Positions 37,975-46,018 of a stretch of DNA of 64,000 nucleotides are shown one piece after another. The stretch's first letter is position 1, and each line of letters begins with the position of its first letter. The position numbers and the translations under genes are program-made. The DNA comes from Gemmatimonadetes bacterium T265 (GTDB lineage Bacteria; Gemmatimonadota; Gemmatimonadetes; Gemmatimonadales; Gemmatimonadaceae), in assembly GCA_019973575.1 (NCBI GenBank), contig BPUI01000001.1, positions 868,001 to 932,000 of the forward strand, read 5' to 3'. The notes under the pieces are model-generated. The model ran no database searches. It had not been told where the DNA came from and worked only from the letters and a program-made list of their open reading frames with translations.

Positions 37975-39204
37975 TCAGCGCCGCAGGAGCGAGCGAAGGC
38001 GGCCGAGCCGCGCGACGGGCGCGGGCGCCTCGGGCGCGCCGCCGCCGAGCTTGGCCGCGAGCTCGAGGTAGCCGCGCGCGAGCGCCGACTCGGGCGCGTG
38101 CTCGACGACGGACTTGCCCGTCGCCAGCGCCTCGGCGCAGCCCCGGAAGTCGTTGGGCAGCGCGGCCGCGATCTCGTGCTCCAGCGATTCCTGCCCGTCG
38201 GCGAGCGTGAGCACGTCGCCGCTCTGGTAGCGGTTGACGACGACGAGCACGCGCTCCGGCGGGTAGCCGAGCCGGTCGAAGAGGGCGAGCGAGCGCTGCG
38301 CGCTGCGGAGCGGCGCGAGCGCGAGCTGCGTCATGAGCACGACGCGGTCCGCCGCGTCGAGCGCCGCGAGCGAGCGGTCGCTCACGTGGTGCTCGCAGTC
38401 GAGCGTCGTGAAGTCGAAGTCGCTCCGCAGCTGGCCGACGATCGCGCCGGCCGCGGTGCCGTCCACGAGTTCGGTGACCTCGGGGCGCTCGCTCGCGGCG
38501 AGCACCCACTCGCGCGGCCCGCGCTCGGCGAGCACGGAGCGCAGCAGCTCCGCGTCGAGCGAGCCCGCCTTGCCGGCGAGCGCGCCGATGTCGTACTTGG
38601 GCAGCATGTCGAGCTGCACGGCGACGTCGCCGCCGCTCACCACGAGGTCGGCGACGGCCACGCGCGCGCGCGGGTTGTTGCGCGCGTAGGCGTGCGCGAG
38701 GTTGACCGCGGTGGTCGTCGTCCCGACGCCGCCCTTGGCGCTGTAGACCGCGACCGCCAGCCCGGCCGTGCCGCTGCCCGACGCGCGCCGCTCGATGCGC
38801 TCGAGCGCGCCTTCGAGCTCTTCGGCGTCGAACGGCGTGACGAGGCACTCCTGCACCCCGGCGCGCATGCCCTTGAGCAGCGTGCCGGCCTCGAGGCGCG
38901 GCGCGGCGCCTAACAGTCCGGCGCCCGCGCCCTGCGCGGCGCGCGCCGCGGCCTCGAGCGCGGCCGGCGGCGCGTCGAGCGGCACGATCAGCAGGTCGAC
39001 CTGCTCGCGCGCGATGCGTGCGGCGGCGGCCTCGAGGGTGGGCACGCGCCCGGGCACGCCGTAGCCCGCGCGGGCGAGCGCGGCGGCCGCCGCGCCCTCG
39101 GGCGCGGGCGCGAGGCCGGCGATGAGCACCACGCGCGCGGGCGCGCCCGCGGCGGGCGACGCGCCCGGCGGCGCGGCGCGCGAGAGGAGGGTGGCTGCAC
39201 TCAC
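37975..39204 (-). CDS. tadZ: Pilus localisation ATPase TadZ/CpaE
   Basis: A 409-aa protein. An N-terminal atypical receiver-like domain (residues about 20-140) precedes a ParA/MinD-type domain with the deviant Walker [10 protein letters not shown], in which the second Lys is Thr, as is common in CpaE/Tad[21 protein letters not shown] is the Walker B region. It positions the Tad machine at the pole. Its GTG start overlaps the secretin stop (GTGA). Confidence 0.88.
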   Translation of the reverse strand: MSAATLLSRAAPPGASPAAGAPARVVLIAGLAPAPEGAAAAALARAGYGVPGRVPTLEAAAARIAREQVDLLIVPLDAPPAALEAAARAAQGAGAGLLGAAPRLEAGTLLKGMRAGVQECLVTPFDAEELEGALERIERRASGSGTAGLAVAVYSAKGGVGTTTTAVNLAHAYARNNPRARVAVADLVVSGGDVAVQLDMLPKYDIGALAGKAGSLDAELLRSVLAERGPREWVLAASERPEVTELVDGTAAGAIVGQLRSDFDFTTLDCEHHVSDRSLAALDAADRVVLMTQLALAPLRSAQRSLALFDRLGYPPERVLVVVNRYQSGDVLTLADGQESLEHEIAAALPNDFRGCAEALATGKSVVEHAPESALARGYLELAAKLGGGAPEAPAPVARLGRLRSLLRR

Positions 39205-40484
39205 GGCTGCTTCGGGGCGGAGGGGGGGACGGTGGTCGGCCCCGGCGCGGGCCGCGGCGTCGACGGGACGGCGAGGCGCGGGTCGATCGCCTCGCGCGCG
39301 GGGAGGGTGCTGTCGGGCCTGAAGCGGAGCACGTCCTGCGCGCGCGGCCGGCTCGGGTCGACGACGACCGGCGTGACGACGATCAGCAGCTCGGTCTCGT
39401 TCCGCTGCCACTGCGTGCTCGAGAACAGCTGGCCCAGGATCGGAACGTTCATCAGCCCGGGGATGCCCGTCCGGATCTTCTGGCGCTCGTCGTCCATGAG
39501 GCCCGAGATGATCAGGCTCTGGTCGCGCGGCACGTCGACGGTGCTCTCGAGGTGGCGCGTGCGCAGCGCCGGGATCTTGATGCCCTGGAGGGTGACGGCG
39601 TTGCTGTAGTCGAGGCCCGACACCTCGGGGCGGACGTGCAGCTTGACGAGCGTGTCGTTGAGCACCTCGGGGGTGAACGACAGCCGCACGCCGAATTCCT
39701 TGAAGACGATGGTGATGAAGGGCGCGTTCGCCGTCCCGGTCACGGCGGCCGGCACCGGGAACTCGCCGCCGGCGAGGAACGACGCCGAGTCGCGGTTGGC
39801 GGCCATCAGCGTCGGCTCCGCGAGGGTGTGCGCGTTGCCGCGCTGCTCCTCGAGGTCGAGCATGGCGAGGACCCCGCGTGTGCCGAAGTCGGTGACGAGC
39901 GTCCCGAAGCCCGACGTGCCCGGGAGCGTCAGCGTCGTGACCCCGTTAGTCGTGCTGAACGCGTTGTCGGTGTTGAAGATGCCCGTCCCGGTCCGGAGAT
40001 TGGGGTTGGGCGAGTACCGCCGGCCCAGGATCGAGAGCCCGATACTTTTCGCGAGGTCGCGGCGCACTTCGGCGAACTTCACGGCGAGCATCACCTGCGG
40101 GCGGTCGGTCGGCGGCGAGACTACGGCGCGGTAGTGCAGCCGGCGGCCGCCGCTCCAGACGAGGACGTCGGTCTCGCCGACCCGGCGCCCGTTGAACACG
40201 ACGTCGCGGTCGCTCACGACGAGCGCGTCGGCGACGCCGGTGTCGGCGACGACGACCCGCGTGACCGCGGCGTTCAGGGTCAGCGGGCGCGAGCGCCCCG
40301 GCGCGACGAGCACGCGCTCGACGTCCGCGTCGGACGCGACCACGCCCGCGACGGACAGGGCGGGTTCGGGCGCGACGCGGGCTGCCGCGGATCCGGCGCG
40401 TTGGGCGCCGGCCCGGGCGCCCGGCACGGCGGCGCAGAGCGCCGCGACGAAAACGGCCACTCGGAAGGACACGGGTCGGGTCAT
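39201..40484 (-). CDS. cpaC: Tad pilus secretin CpaC/RcpA
   Basis: Outer-membrane secretin of 427 aa with a signal peptide ending near ARAGAQ. An N-terminal domain (residues about 50-130; [25 protein letters not shown]) matches the BON-like pilus-secretin N region. The C-terminal secretin core contains [25 protein letters not shown], the [16 protein letters not shown] motif and [18 protein letters not shown] Pro-rich tail ends it. It is separated from cpaB by the only sizeable gap in the locus. Confidence 0.92.
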   Translation of the reverse strand: MTRPVSFRVAVFVAALCAAVPGARAGAQRAGSAAARVAPEPALSVAGVVASDADVERVLVAPGRSRPLTLNAAVTRVVVADTGVADALVVSDRDVVFNGRRVGETDVLVWSGGRRLHYRAVVSPPTDRPQVMLAVKFAEVRRDLAKSIGLSILGRRYSPNPNLRTGTGIFNTDNAFSTTNGVTTLTLPGTSGFGTLVTDFGTRGVLAMLDLEEQRGNAHTLAEPTLMAANRDSASFLAGGEFPVPAAVTGTANAPFITIVFKEFGVRLSFTPEVLNDTLVKLHVRPEVSGLDYSNAVTLQGIKIPALRTRHLESTVDVPRDQSLIISGLMDDERQKIRTGIPGLMNVPILGQLFSSTQWQRNETELLIVVTPVVVDPSRPRAQDVLRFRPDSTLPAREAIDPRLAVPSTPRPAPGPTTVPPSAPKQP

Positions 40485-40616
40485 GACGGGTCGGCGCAGC
40501 AGAGGCGCATAGTGAGGCGTCGGCACAACAGGAGCATCGGCACATGGACGCGCGAGGCGGACCGGAGCCACATCCACGGCCGCCGGCGCGCGGGCGGCGC
40601 GGCCGCGGGGGGAACA

Positions 40617-40651
40617 CACGAAGGGCGCGCCGGCGAGGCGCGCCCTTCGTG
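40617..40651 (-). terminator. Strong hairpin inside the Tad locus
   Basis: A 15-bp perfect stem (CACGAAGGGCGCGCC and its complement) with a 5-base loop, between cpaB and cpaC and transcribed in the same direction. On the minus strand it is followed by only a short T-containing, C-rich tail. It could end the flp-tadV-tadE-cpaB transcript or act as a stabilising processed end. Confidence 0.6.
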
Positions 40652-40701
40652 CTCCGTTTGCAGTTGTCGTAGTCGCGTCGGCGCGGCCGCGCCGAGCGCG
40701 A

Positions 40702-41754
40702 TCAGGGCGCGCGCGCGCCCGTGCCGATCGACGCGTCGGCGGTGTGCAGCTGGTGCGGCGCGGCGGCCGGGGCGGACGACGTCGCGTCCGGGGCATCGAG
40801 GCGCAGCACCGTCAGCGCGCCGCCGCGATACACGTGGACGACGTTCGATTCGGCGCGCGCCGGCACGCTGTCGGCCGCCCGAGCTGGTGTGGCGCCCGCG
40901 ACCTCGGGCACGGGCGCGCGCGGCACGCGGCGCGCGACGGGGACGGGCGGGACCGCCGAGGGCGGGCCGCCGGACCCCATCCCGTGCGGCGCGCCGCTCG
41001 CCGGCCACGCCGGCGCCACGCCGGCCGAGACCGCGGCTCCGGCGACGTTCGGCGGATATCCGGCGACGTCGCCGGCGCTGCCGTAGCCACGCAACACCAC
41101 CTGGATCGCGCCCTCTCCCTCGGCCGCCGCGAGCAGCGCGGCCTGCGGGGGCGTGACCTCGAGCGTGACGATGGACGCAGTCGCGTTGTTGGCCGGCGGG
41201 GGCTCGGACGCGGCGCCCGGCTGCGACTCCGGCGGGCGCACCGACCCCACGCCTAACACGCGCACGTCGGTCATCAGCACGCGCCCCGTCGGCTGCATCG
41301 CGCCCTGCCCGCGCGTGGCCATGAGGACGTCGACGCGGCTGTTCGCGCGCACCAGGCCGCTCACGCCGGCCGCCTCGTTCACGCGGACCGCCATCGCGCG
41401 GCGCGACGGGTCGATCGTGCCCTCCAAGCCGGGCGCCGCGCCGCGCAGGGCCAGCCGGCTCACGAGCACCGGCTCGCCGGACGCGAGGGACACGCGCGTG
41501 ACGCGGCCGGCCACCGAGTCGGCCGCCACGAAGCTTTCCGGGGGCGCGACCCGCACCGGCCACGACACGACGCCGAGCGCCTCGCGCGGGACGGGCACGC
41601 CGGCGGGCACGTCGCGCAGGGCAACGACGACGGCGCGCACGGGCTCGTGCCGCGGCGTCGCGGCCGGCCCGACGATGCGGTACACGGCGAAGGTCGCGAG
41701 GCCGGCGGTGAGAACGGCGCCGCCGAAGATGGCGGTGTAACGGTGGTCAGACAT
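40702..41754 (-). CDS. cpaB: Flp pilus assembly protein CpaB/RcpC
   Basis: A 350-aa protein with one N-terminal membrane helix (AIFGGAVLTAGLATFAVYRIV). An SAF/antifreeze-like domain follows (VVALRDVPAGVPVPREALGVVSWP), then an RcpC-type domain (RAMAVRVNEAAGVSGLVRANSRVDVLMA). The C-terminal 120 residues are Pro/Ala-rich and variable. It links the secretin to the inner-membrane parts of the Tad machine. Confidence 0.9.
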   Translation of the reverse strand: MSDHRYTAIFGGAVLTAGLATFAVYRIVGPAATPRHEPVRAVVVALRDVPAGVPVPREALGVVSWPVRVAPPESFVAADSVAGRVTRVSLASGEPVLVSRLALRGAAPGLEGTIDPSRRAMAVRVNEAAGVSGLVRANSRVDVLMATRGQGAMQPTGRVLMTDVRVLGVGSVRPPESQPGAASEPPPANNATASIVTLEVTPPQAALLAAAEGEGAIQVVLRGYGSAGDVAGYPPNVAGAAVSAGVAPAWPASGAPHGMGSGGPPSAVPPVPVARRVPRAPVPEVAGATPARAADSVPARAESNVVHVYRGGALTVLRLDAPDATSSAPAAAPHQLHTADASIGTGARAP

Positions 41755-41781
41755 GGGCGGCGGACGTGGGAACGGCGGGCG

Positions 41782-42243
41782 TCACGACGTGCGCTCCCAC
41801 CGGAAGGTGGCCTGGCGGGTGAGGGTGACCGTGCCCATCCCGATCATGCGCGCGACGGGGGTGATCGGGACGTAGGTGTAGCCGGTCACCTTCACGTTCA
41901 CGTTGTAGTTGCTGCCGTCCGACCCCGTAACGACGTTCACCGCGATGTTGCCCGTCGTCAGCGCGGCGCCTCCGAAGGGCTGGAACCCGCTGATCACGCG
42001 CGACTTGACCGCGGAGATCTGGGTGGCGTCGGTCAGGTCCGTGGCCACCGCGCCCTGCCGAGCGCCGTCGCGCACGGCGGCCGCGAGGCTCGCCGCGACG
42101 GCCATCATCCGACCGAAGTCGATGATCGCGAGCAGCATCGTGAGCAGGACGGGGAAGATGATTGCGAACTCGACGATCGCCGTGCCGCGCTCGTCGCGGG
42201 CCCAGCGGCCGAGGACGCGTCGGCCGAGGCGGCGCGCGGTCAC
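41782..42243 (-). CDS. tadE: TadE-like pseudopilin
   Basis: A 153-aa protein. RGTAIVEFAIIFPVLLTMLLAIIDFGRM is the TadE signature: a pseudopilin-type cleavage region, a Glu five residues into the mature helix (AIVEF), then the hydrophobic segment. GTG 42243 gives the GTGA overlap with the prepilin peptidase stop, matching the pattern of this locus; ATG 42255 is the alternative. Confidence 0.88.
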   Translation of the reverse strand: MTARRLGRRVLGRWARDERGTAIVEFAIIFPVLLTMLLAIIDFGRMMAVAASLAAAVRDGARQGAVATDLTDATQISAVKSRVISGFQPFGGAALTTGNIAVNVVTGSDGSNYNVNVKVTGYTYVPITPVARMIGMGTVTLTRQATFRWERTS

Positions 42244-42758
42244 GGCACCCTCCATACGACTCCGAGCACGCCGGCGGCGATGGCGACGCCGTACGGCACG
42301 CGCGAGGTTCCGCCGGTCGTCGGCTGCAGCGCGCGAGGCGTGAGCGCCGGGGCGAGGTGCGTGGCGCGTTTGGCCGCGAACCACGCCAGGCCGAGGACGC
42401 CGCCGGCGAGGGCGGCGTAGAGCGTCGCGCCCGGGACCGCGGCCGGCCCGAGCCAGGCGGCGGCGGCGGCGAACAGCTTTACGTCCCCGGCGCCGAATGC
42501 ACCGACGGCATACAGCGGCAGCCAGAGCGCGAGTCCGCAGAGTGCGCCGAGCGCGGCGCCCGCGGGGCTGGCCGCGAGTCCTGGGGTAGGGCCGCCGGCT
42601 GCAGCCGCGAGCACCGCGCGCAGCAGCGCGGTGGCGAGGACGGTGAGCACGAGCGTGTTCGGGATGCGGCGGGCGCGGAGGTCCGTCGCGCACGCGGCGA
42701 GGAGCAGCGCGGTGAGGAGGGCGCGCCAGACGAGCGGGTCGGACGCAGCGATTCGCAT
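42240..42758 (-). CDS. cpaA: Prepilin peptidase TadV/CpaA (A24)
   Basis: Aspartyl prepilin peptidase of 172 aa with about five to six membrane helices. Both catalytic Asp motifs are present: ATDLRARRIPN near residue 26 and the GxGD motif in GAFGAGDVKLF. It lacks the N-terminal methylase domain, as in Tad-type enzymes. It processes Flp and TadE/TadG-type pilins. Confidence 0.92.
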   Translation of the reverse strand: MRIAASDPLVWRALLTALLLAACATDLRARRIPNTLVLTVLATALLRAVLAAAAGGPTPGLAASPAGAALGALCGLALWLPLYAVGAFGAGDVKLFAAAAAWLGPAAVPGATLYAALAGGVLGLAWFAAKRATHLAPALTPRALQPTTGGTSRVPYGVAIAAGVLGVVWRVP

Positions 42759-42850
42759 GAAACGCCCTGGGAGGACAGTACGGACCGGCGCGGCCGCGGC
42801 GGACGGATCGAGGTGTCAGCGTCCGTCCGCCGGCGGTGCTCCGTGCGCGG

Positions 42851-43030
42851 TCACCCGTTGGCGACGTTGCCGGCGGCCGTCGTGAGCTTGCTGCTGATGT
42901 TGGTGCCGAGCGTCTTCGCACCGGCGAGGGCGACGAGGGCAATCACGGCGACGAGGAGCGCGTACTCGGCCATCGTGGCGCCCTCTTCATCACGAACGAA
43001 GCGGCGGACGGCGTTGGTGAGCTTCGACAT
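42851..43030 (-). CDS. flp: Flp type IVb pilin
   Basis: A 59-aa prepilin. The leader ends EEGA with cleavage after Gly17; mature residues ATMAEYALLV include Glu at +5 and Tyr at +6, the Flp motif. The rest is a hydrophobic helix and a short tail. AGGAG lies 8 bases before ATG 43030. It heads the Tad locus; being first with a long leader suits high expression. Confidence 0.95.
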   Translation of the reverse strand: MSKLTNAVRRFVRDEEGATMAEYALLVAVIALVALAGAKTLGTNISSKLTTAAGNVANG

Positions 43031-43362
43031 CGGGGTTCTCCTGCGAGCTGAGTCGTGGGTGGCGGCCGCGGGTGGCACGCCGGGGAGAGGCCGCCCACGT
43101 GGGCGGACGAGGGTGGGCACCTGGTTCTCTGCCGCCCTCGGTGCCGAGTATCGACCCACCGTGGGTGTGGCTTGAGCGCCTCAGCCCGCGCGGGGTGATG
43201 GAATCGTGCGACCCTGGGGTATTGGCCGGCCCGCGCGAAGGACGGGCGCCCGGTTCAAACGCAACACCGCCGGACGGCGTAGCAGAAATGCGACACCGGC
43301 CGCCCCCCGAAGGGAGCGGCCGGTGTGGGCGTGCAGGTCGCGCGTGCGACGCGCGCCGCGAC
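43031..43362. other. Leader region upstream of flp
   Basis: This 332-base stretch contains the terminator-like hairpin at 43293-43326, a 13-nt dyad ACCCAC-C-GTGGGT at 43154-43166 that could be an operator for the pilus locus, and the flp ribosome site AGGAG. I see no reliable sigma-70 or sigma-54 promoter and no gene. Confidence 0.45.
43293..43326 (-). terminator. Terminator hairpin after DUF3618 gene
   Basis: An 11-bp perfect stem (ACACCGGCCGC and its complement) with a 12-base loop, 37 bases past the stop of the minus-strand DUF3618 gene; the minus strand continues with CGCATTTC. It separates the envelope trio from the Tad locus. Confidence 0.6.
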
Positions 43363-43752
43363 TTAGGCCGTGCGCGAGGCCGAGTGGTTGCCACCGGCGC
43401 CGTCCGTCGGCGCGCCGATGGCGATCTTGACCTCTTCGATGAGATCGTCGACACGGCCCTGGAGGGCCTCGCCGACGCCCTGCATGAGGCGCGCGACGAT
43501 GTCGTCGAGCGCGGGGGCGATGCGCGAGCTGGCGCCCTTGGTCGCCATCAGGGTGACCGCGCCGGCCTTGATGTCCGAGCGCGTGCCGCTCAGCAGAAGC
43601 CCGGCGCCGAAGGCCACGCCGACGGCCGGCCACGCGTTGTCCTTGACGACTTGCGAGACGTTGAGCTTGCGCTCGAGCTGAGCGAGCGTGGACGACATGC
43701 GCTCGCGCGTGAGCTCGATGTCGCGCCTCACGTCCGCTGTTGTTTCAGCCAT
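43363..43752 (-). CDS. DUF3618 family protein
   Basis: A 129-aa protein with the DUF3618 opening ADVRRDIELTRERMSSTLAQLERKLN and a short hydrophobic segment WPAVGVAFGAGLLLSG (residues about 42-57). The remainder is amphipathic helix. Family members accompany Holin-X and YqjD-like proteins at the inner membrane; role unknown. It overlaps the preceding Holin-X gene by 25 bases. Confidence 0.8.
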   Translation of the reverse strand: MAETTADVRRDIELTRERMSSTLAQLERKLNVSQVVKDNAWPAVGVAFGAGLLLSGTRSDIKAGAVTLMATKGASSRIAPALDDIVARLMQGVGEALQGRVDDLIEEVKIAIGAPTDGAGGNHSASRTA

Positions 43753-44138
43753 TCCACATCCTCCTGGAGCGTCGCCACCGTCTGGTCGGGGACCAGATGG
43801 GCGGGAGAGAGCAGCGCGAGACCGCGCCGGGCAAAGATGGCGGCGACCGCACCCGCGATCACCAGCACGATGAGGGCGGCGAGCCAGTAGTTATCCCGCA
43901 ACCACTGGTCGCCGGCGAGCATGATGAGGCCGACGATGAAGGCGAGCGCGCCGACGAGGGCGAGTACGCCGCCCGAGGCGACCGAGGCCGCGCCGCTGCC
44001 GAGGTGGCGCCCGAGTTCTCCCGCCTCGGTACGGGCGAGCCGCACCTCGTGGCGAATGAGCTGGGCGCTGCCCTCAGCGATGTCCTTGAGCAGCGTGGGC
44101 AGCGATCGCCCTTCGCCGGCGTTCAGTTCAGAAGTCAT
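43728..44138 (-). CDS. Holin-X/YqjE-like (DUF1469) membrane protein
   Basis: A 136-aa protein. LLKDIAEGSAQLIRHEVRLARTEAGELGRHLG is the typical N-terminal amphipathic stretch, followed by two membrane helices (about residues 54-77 and 85-104). This is the putative Actinobacterial Holin-X/PspA-associated family. Despite the name it is not evidence of a phage. Middle gene of a three-gene unit. Confidence 0.8.
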   Translation of the reverse strand: MTSELNAGEGRSLPTLLKDIAEGSAQLIRHEVRLARTEAGELGRHLGSGAASVASGGVLALVGALAFIVGLIMLAGDQWLRDNYWLAALIVLVIAGAVAAIFARRGLALLSPAHLVPDQTVATLQEDVEWLKQQRT

Positions 44139-44168
44139 ACCGAGGCCGGAGCGCGTCCGGGGGGCGCG

Positions 44169-44774
44169 TTACCGACGGATCGCCTTGCCGACGACGTAGC
44201 CGAGGCCGAGGGCGATGAGCAGCGTACGGCCGGGGTTCGTGCGGACCTGATCTTCGATCGCGCCGCGGAGGTCGCCGCTGCGCAGGAAATCGGCGGTCTT
44301 TTCCATCGCGTCGGCGGTGGGGCCGGCGAAGCGCTGGACTTGGTCGGCGTTGACGATGCCGCCCGCGGCGCCGGCGAGCTGCTGGCCGCCACCCGGCTGC
44401 GCCTGTTGGCGGAGCGCCTGCGCGCCCTGGTCGAGCTTGTCGGCGACCGTGTTCTTGAGCTGTCCGGCTTGCTCGCGCACCTGACCGAGGCGGTCCGTGG
44501 CTTGGTCCTTCACATCGGCGTAGGTGCTCGCCGCCTTGTCCCCGAGCTGCTGGGCGGCCTGCTGCGCCTTGTCGCCGAGCTGCTGCGCGGCCTGCTGGGC
44601 CTGCTGCGCGTAACCGCCCGCGTTCTGCTGGCCGGCGCCGCTGCTGGCGCCCTGGGAGCCTCCCTGGGAGGGCGTGTAGCCGCCGCTCGTGCTGCCCTGC
44701 GTCGCGCCGGCGCCGGTGACGCTGATCGAGTCGGTGCCCGCGCCCAGGGTGCTGTTGGTGTCGTTCTGTGCCAT
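44169..44774 (-). CDS. YqjD/DUF883-like Ala-Gln-rich membrane-anchored protein
   Basis: A 201-aa protein. The first 55 residues are Gly/Ser/Thr-rich. A long helix follows, with two consecutive AQQAAQQLGDKA repeats and a heptad-like VKDQATDRLGQVREQAGQLKNTVADKL region. The C-terminus TNPGRTLLIALGLGYVVGKAIRR is one membrane anchor, as in ElaB/YqjD ribosome-associated inner-membrane proteins; the helical repeats also resemble LEA-type stress proteins. It heads the trio with Holin-X and DUF3618. Confidence 0.65.
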   Translation of the reverse strand: MAQNDTNSTLGAGTDSISVTGAGATQGSTSGGYTPSQGGSQGASSGAGQQNAGGYAQQAQQAAQQLGDKAQQAAQQLGDKAASTYADVKDQATDRLGQVREQAGQLKNTVADKLDQGAQALRQQAQPGGGQQLAGAAGGIVNADQVQRFAGPTADAMEKTADFLRSGDLRGAIEDQVRTNPGRTLLIALGLGYVVGKAIRR

Positions 44775-44881
44775 GCGTTCGTGTCTCCAGGTGTGAAGCG
44801 TCCGAAACGAAGGAGCACGGGCGCAAGTGCAGGCGGTGTGCCGTTTTGCTACGCGGACCGGGAAAACAGGACTGGGAAAAC

Positions 44882-44915
44882 ACGAGGGACCCCAGCGATT
44901 GCTGGGGTCCCTCGT
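44882..44915 (-). terminator. Intrinsic terminator after bacilliredoxin gene
   Basis: A 15-bp perfect stem (ACGAGGGACCCCAGC and its complement) with loop GATT. On the minus strand it is followed by GTTTTCCC. It lies 46 bases after the bacilliredoxin stop. Confidence 0.8.
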
Positions 44916-44961
44916 ATCGCGGCGCGGTAGCAGCGCGCCGTGCCGGCCGACTGAGCGGCGC

Positions 44962-45405
44962 TCAGGCCGCGGTCGACGCCGCGCGGTCGCCCGCGCCGCA
45001 GTACGTGCCGAAGGCGTTCGTGAGGTCGCGCGCGATCTGCTCCGCCGAGCGCCCTTCGATCTGCCAGCGCTCGAGCATGAAGACGAGCTCGCCGTCCTTC
45101 AGGAGGCCGATCGCGGGCGACGACGGCGGGTAGCCGACGAAGTGCTCGCGGGCGCGCTGGGTCGCGGCGGTGTCCTGGCCGGCGAACACGGTGGTCGCGC
45201 GGTCGGGCACGGTCGCGTTGGCGAGCGCCATCGCGACCGCCGGGCGGGCGTTGCGCGCGGCGCAGCCGCAGACGGAGTTCACGACGACGAGCGTCGTCCC
45301 CGACTCGGCGACGGCGGCGTCGACCTGGTCGGGGGTGCGGAGCTCGGTGACGCCGAGGCGGGTGAGTTCCTGGCGCATCGGCGCGACGAGGGGTTCCGGA
45401 TACAT
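44962..45405 (-). CDS. BrxA/BrxB family bacilliredoxin
   Basis: A 147-aa thioredoxin-fold protein with the CGC motif at residues 46-48 (SVCGCAARNARPAV), the bacilliredoxin (YphP/YqiW) active site. These remove bacillithiol or similar low-molecular-weight thiols from oxidised proteins. FVGYPPSSPAIGLLKDGELVFMLERWQIEG is the conserved C-terminal half. Finding it in this genome implies bacillithiol-type thiol chemistry, but no bsh genes are in the window. Confidence 0.9.
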   Translation of the reverse strand: MYPEPLVAPMRQELTRLGVTELRTPDQVDAAVAESGTTLVVVNSVCGCAARNARPAVAMALANATVPDRATTVFAGQDTAATQRAREHFVGYPPSSPAIGLLKDGELVFMLERWQIEGRSAEQIARDLTNAFGTYCGAGDRAASTAA

Positions 45406-45456
45406 GGGATTCCTTGAGGTGGCTGGCCGAAAAAGGCCGGACGGGGTGAGCGGCCG

Positions 45457-45475
45457 GCCCGGCGCGCGGCCGGGC
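45457..45475 (-). terminator. Hairpin after GroES-like gene
   Basis: A 7-bp stem GCCCGGC/GCCGGGC with a 5-base loop, 20 bases past the groES-like stop; a T5 run (minus strand) follows further on at about 45430-45434. Confidence 0.4.
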
Positions 45476-45495
45476 GCGGGATTACGTGAACGGGA

Positions 45496-45909
45496 TTACT
45501 CGAACAGGTGCTCCGCGTCGGATTCGTTCCCGGCCGGGTGGTCGTCGTCGCGCACGAGCGCGAGGACGGCGGCCTGCGGGACGACGAGGTAGCGCTCGCC
45601 CTCGAAGGTGATCTCGACCGCGGCCTTGCGGAAGAACAGGGCGTAGTCGCCCGTGCGGGCCTGCATCGGGACGAAGCGGGTCTCGCGCGAGGCGGCGCCG
45701 AACTTCCACGGCTCGTCGTCGGCGGCGCTGCCGAGGTCGGGGAGCGGGAGCCCGGGGCCGGTGGCGACGATGCGACCGCCCTGCACGGCCTGACTGTCGA
45801 GGGCGGTGGGCGGCAGGTAGAGCCCGACCTTGGTGCGCTCGTCGCCGTCCTCCGGCTGCACGAGGACGCGGTCGCCGACGACGATGAGTTGCTTGTCGCG
45901 ATGTCGCAT
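45496..45909 (-). CDS. GroES-like co-chaperonin (orphan)
   Basis: A 137-aa Cpn10-fold protein: DRVLVQPEDGDERTKVGLYLPPTA covers the first strand and mobile loop, VQGGRIVATGPG the roof turn, and YALFFRKAAVEITFEGERYLVV the last strands. It is about 40 residues longer than GroES, with an insertion after the GPG turn and an acidic tail. No groEL is adjacent, so it is probably a secondary co-chaperonin or GroES-like paralogue. Confidence 0.8.
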   Translation of the reverse strand: MRHRDKQLIVVGDRVLVQPEDGDERTKVGLYLPPTALDSQAVQGGRIVATGPGLPLPDLGSAADDEPWKFGAASRETRFVPMQARTGDYALFFRKAAVEITFEGERYLVVPQAAVLALVRDDDHPAGNESDAEHLFE

Positions 45910-46018
45910 GTCAGAAGAGTAGCGGGCGAGGGCCGATCAGCGTGCCCGCGTCCCGCGACGCTGCACGTCGCCTGCTCGCGTACGGCGCGGACCCGCGCGC
46001 CCCACCGCTCCGCCGTCC

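Noticed and set aside
43240-43262. GGTTCAAACGC resembling a tRNA T-arm
   Set aside because: No matching acceptor, D or anticodon stems can be drawn around it.
43728-44138. Possible prophage holin
   Set aside because: The Holin-X family name is misleading; neighbours are DUF3618 and YqjD-like proteins and no phage gene is near.
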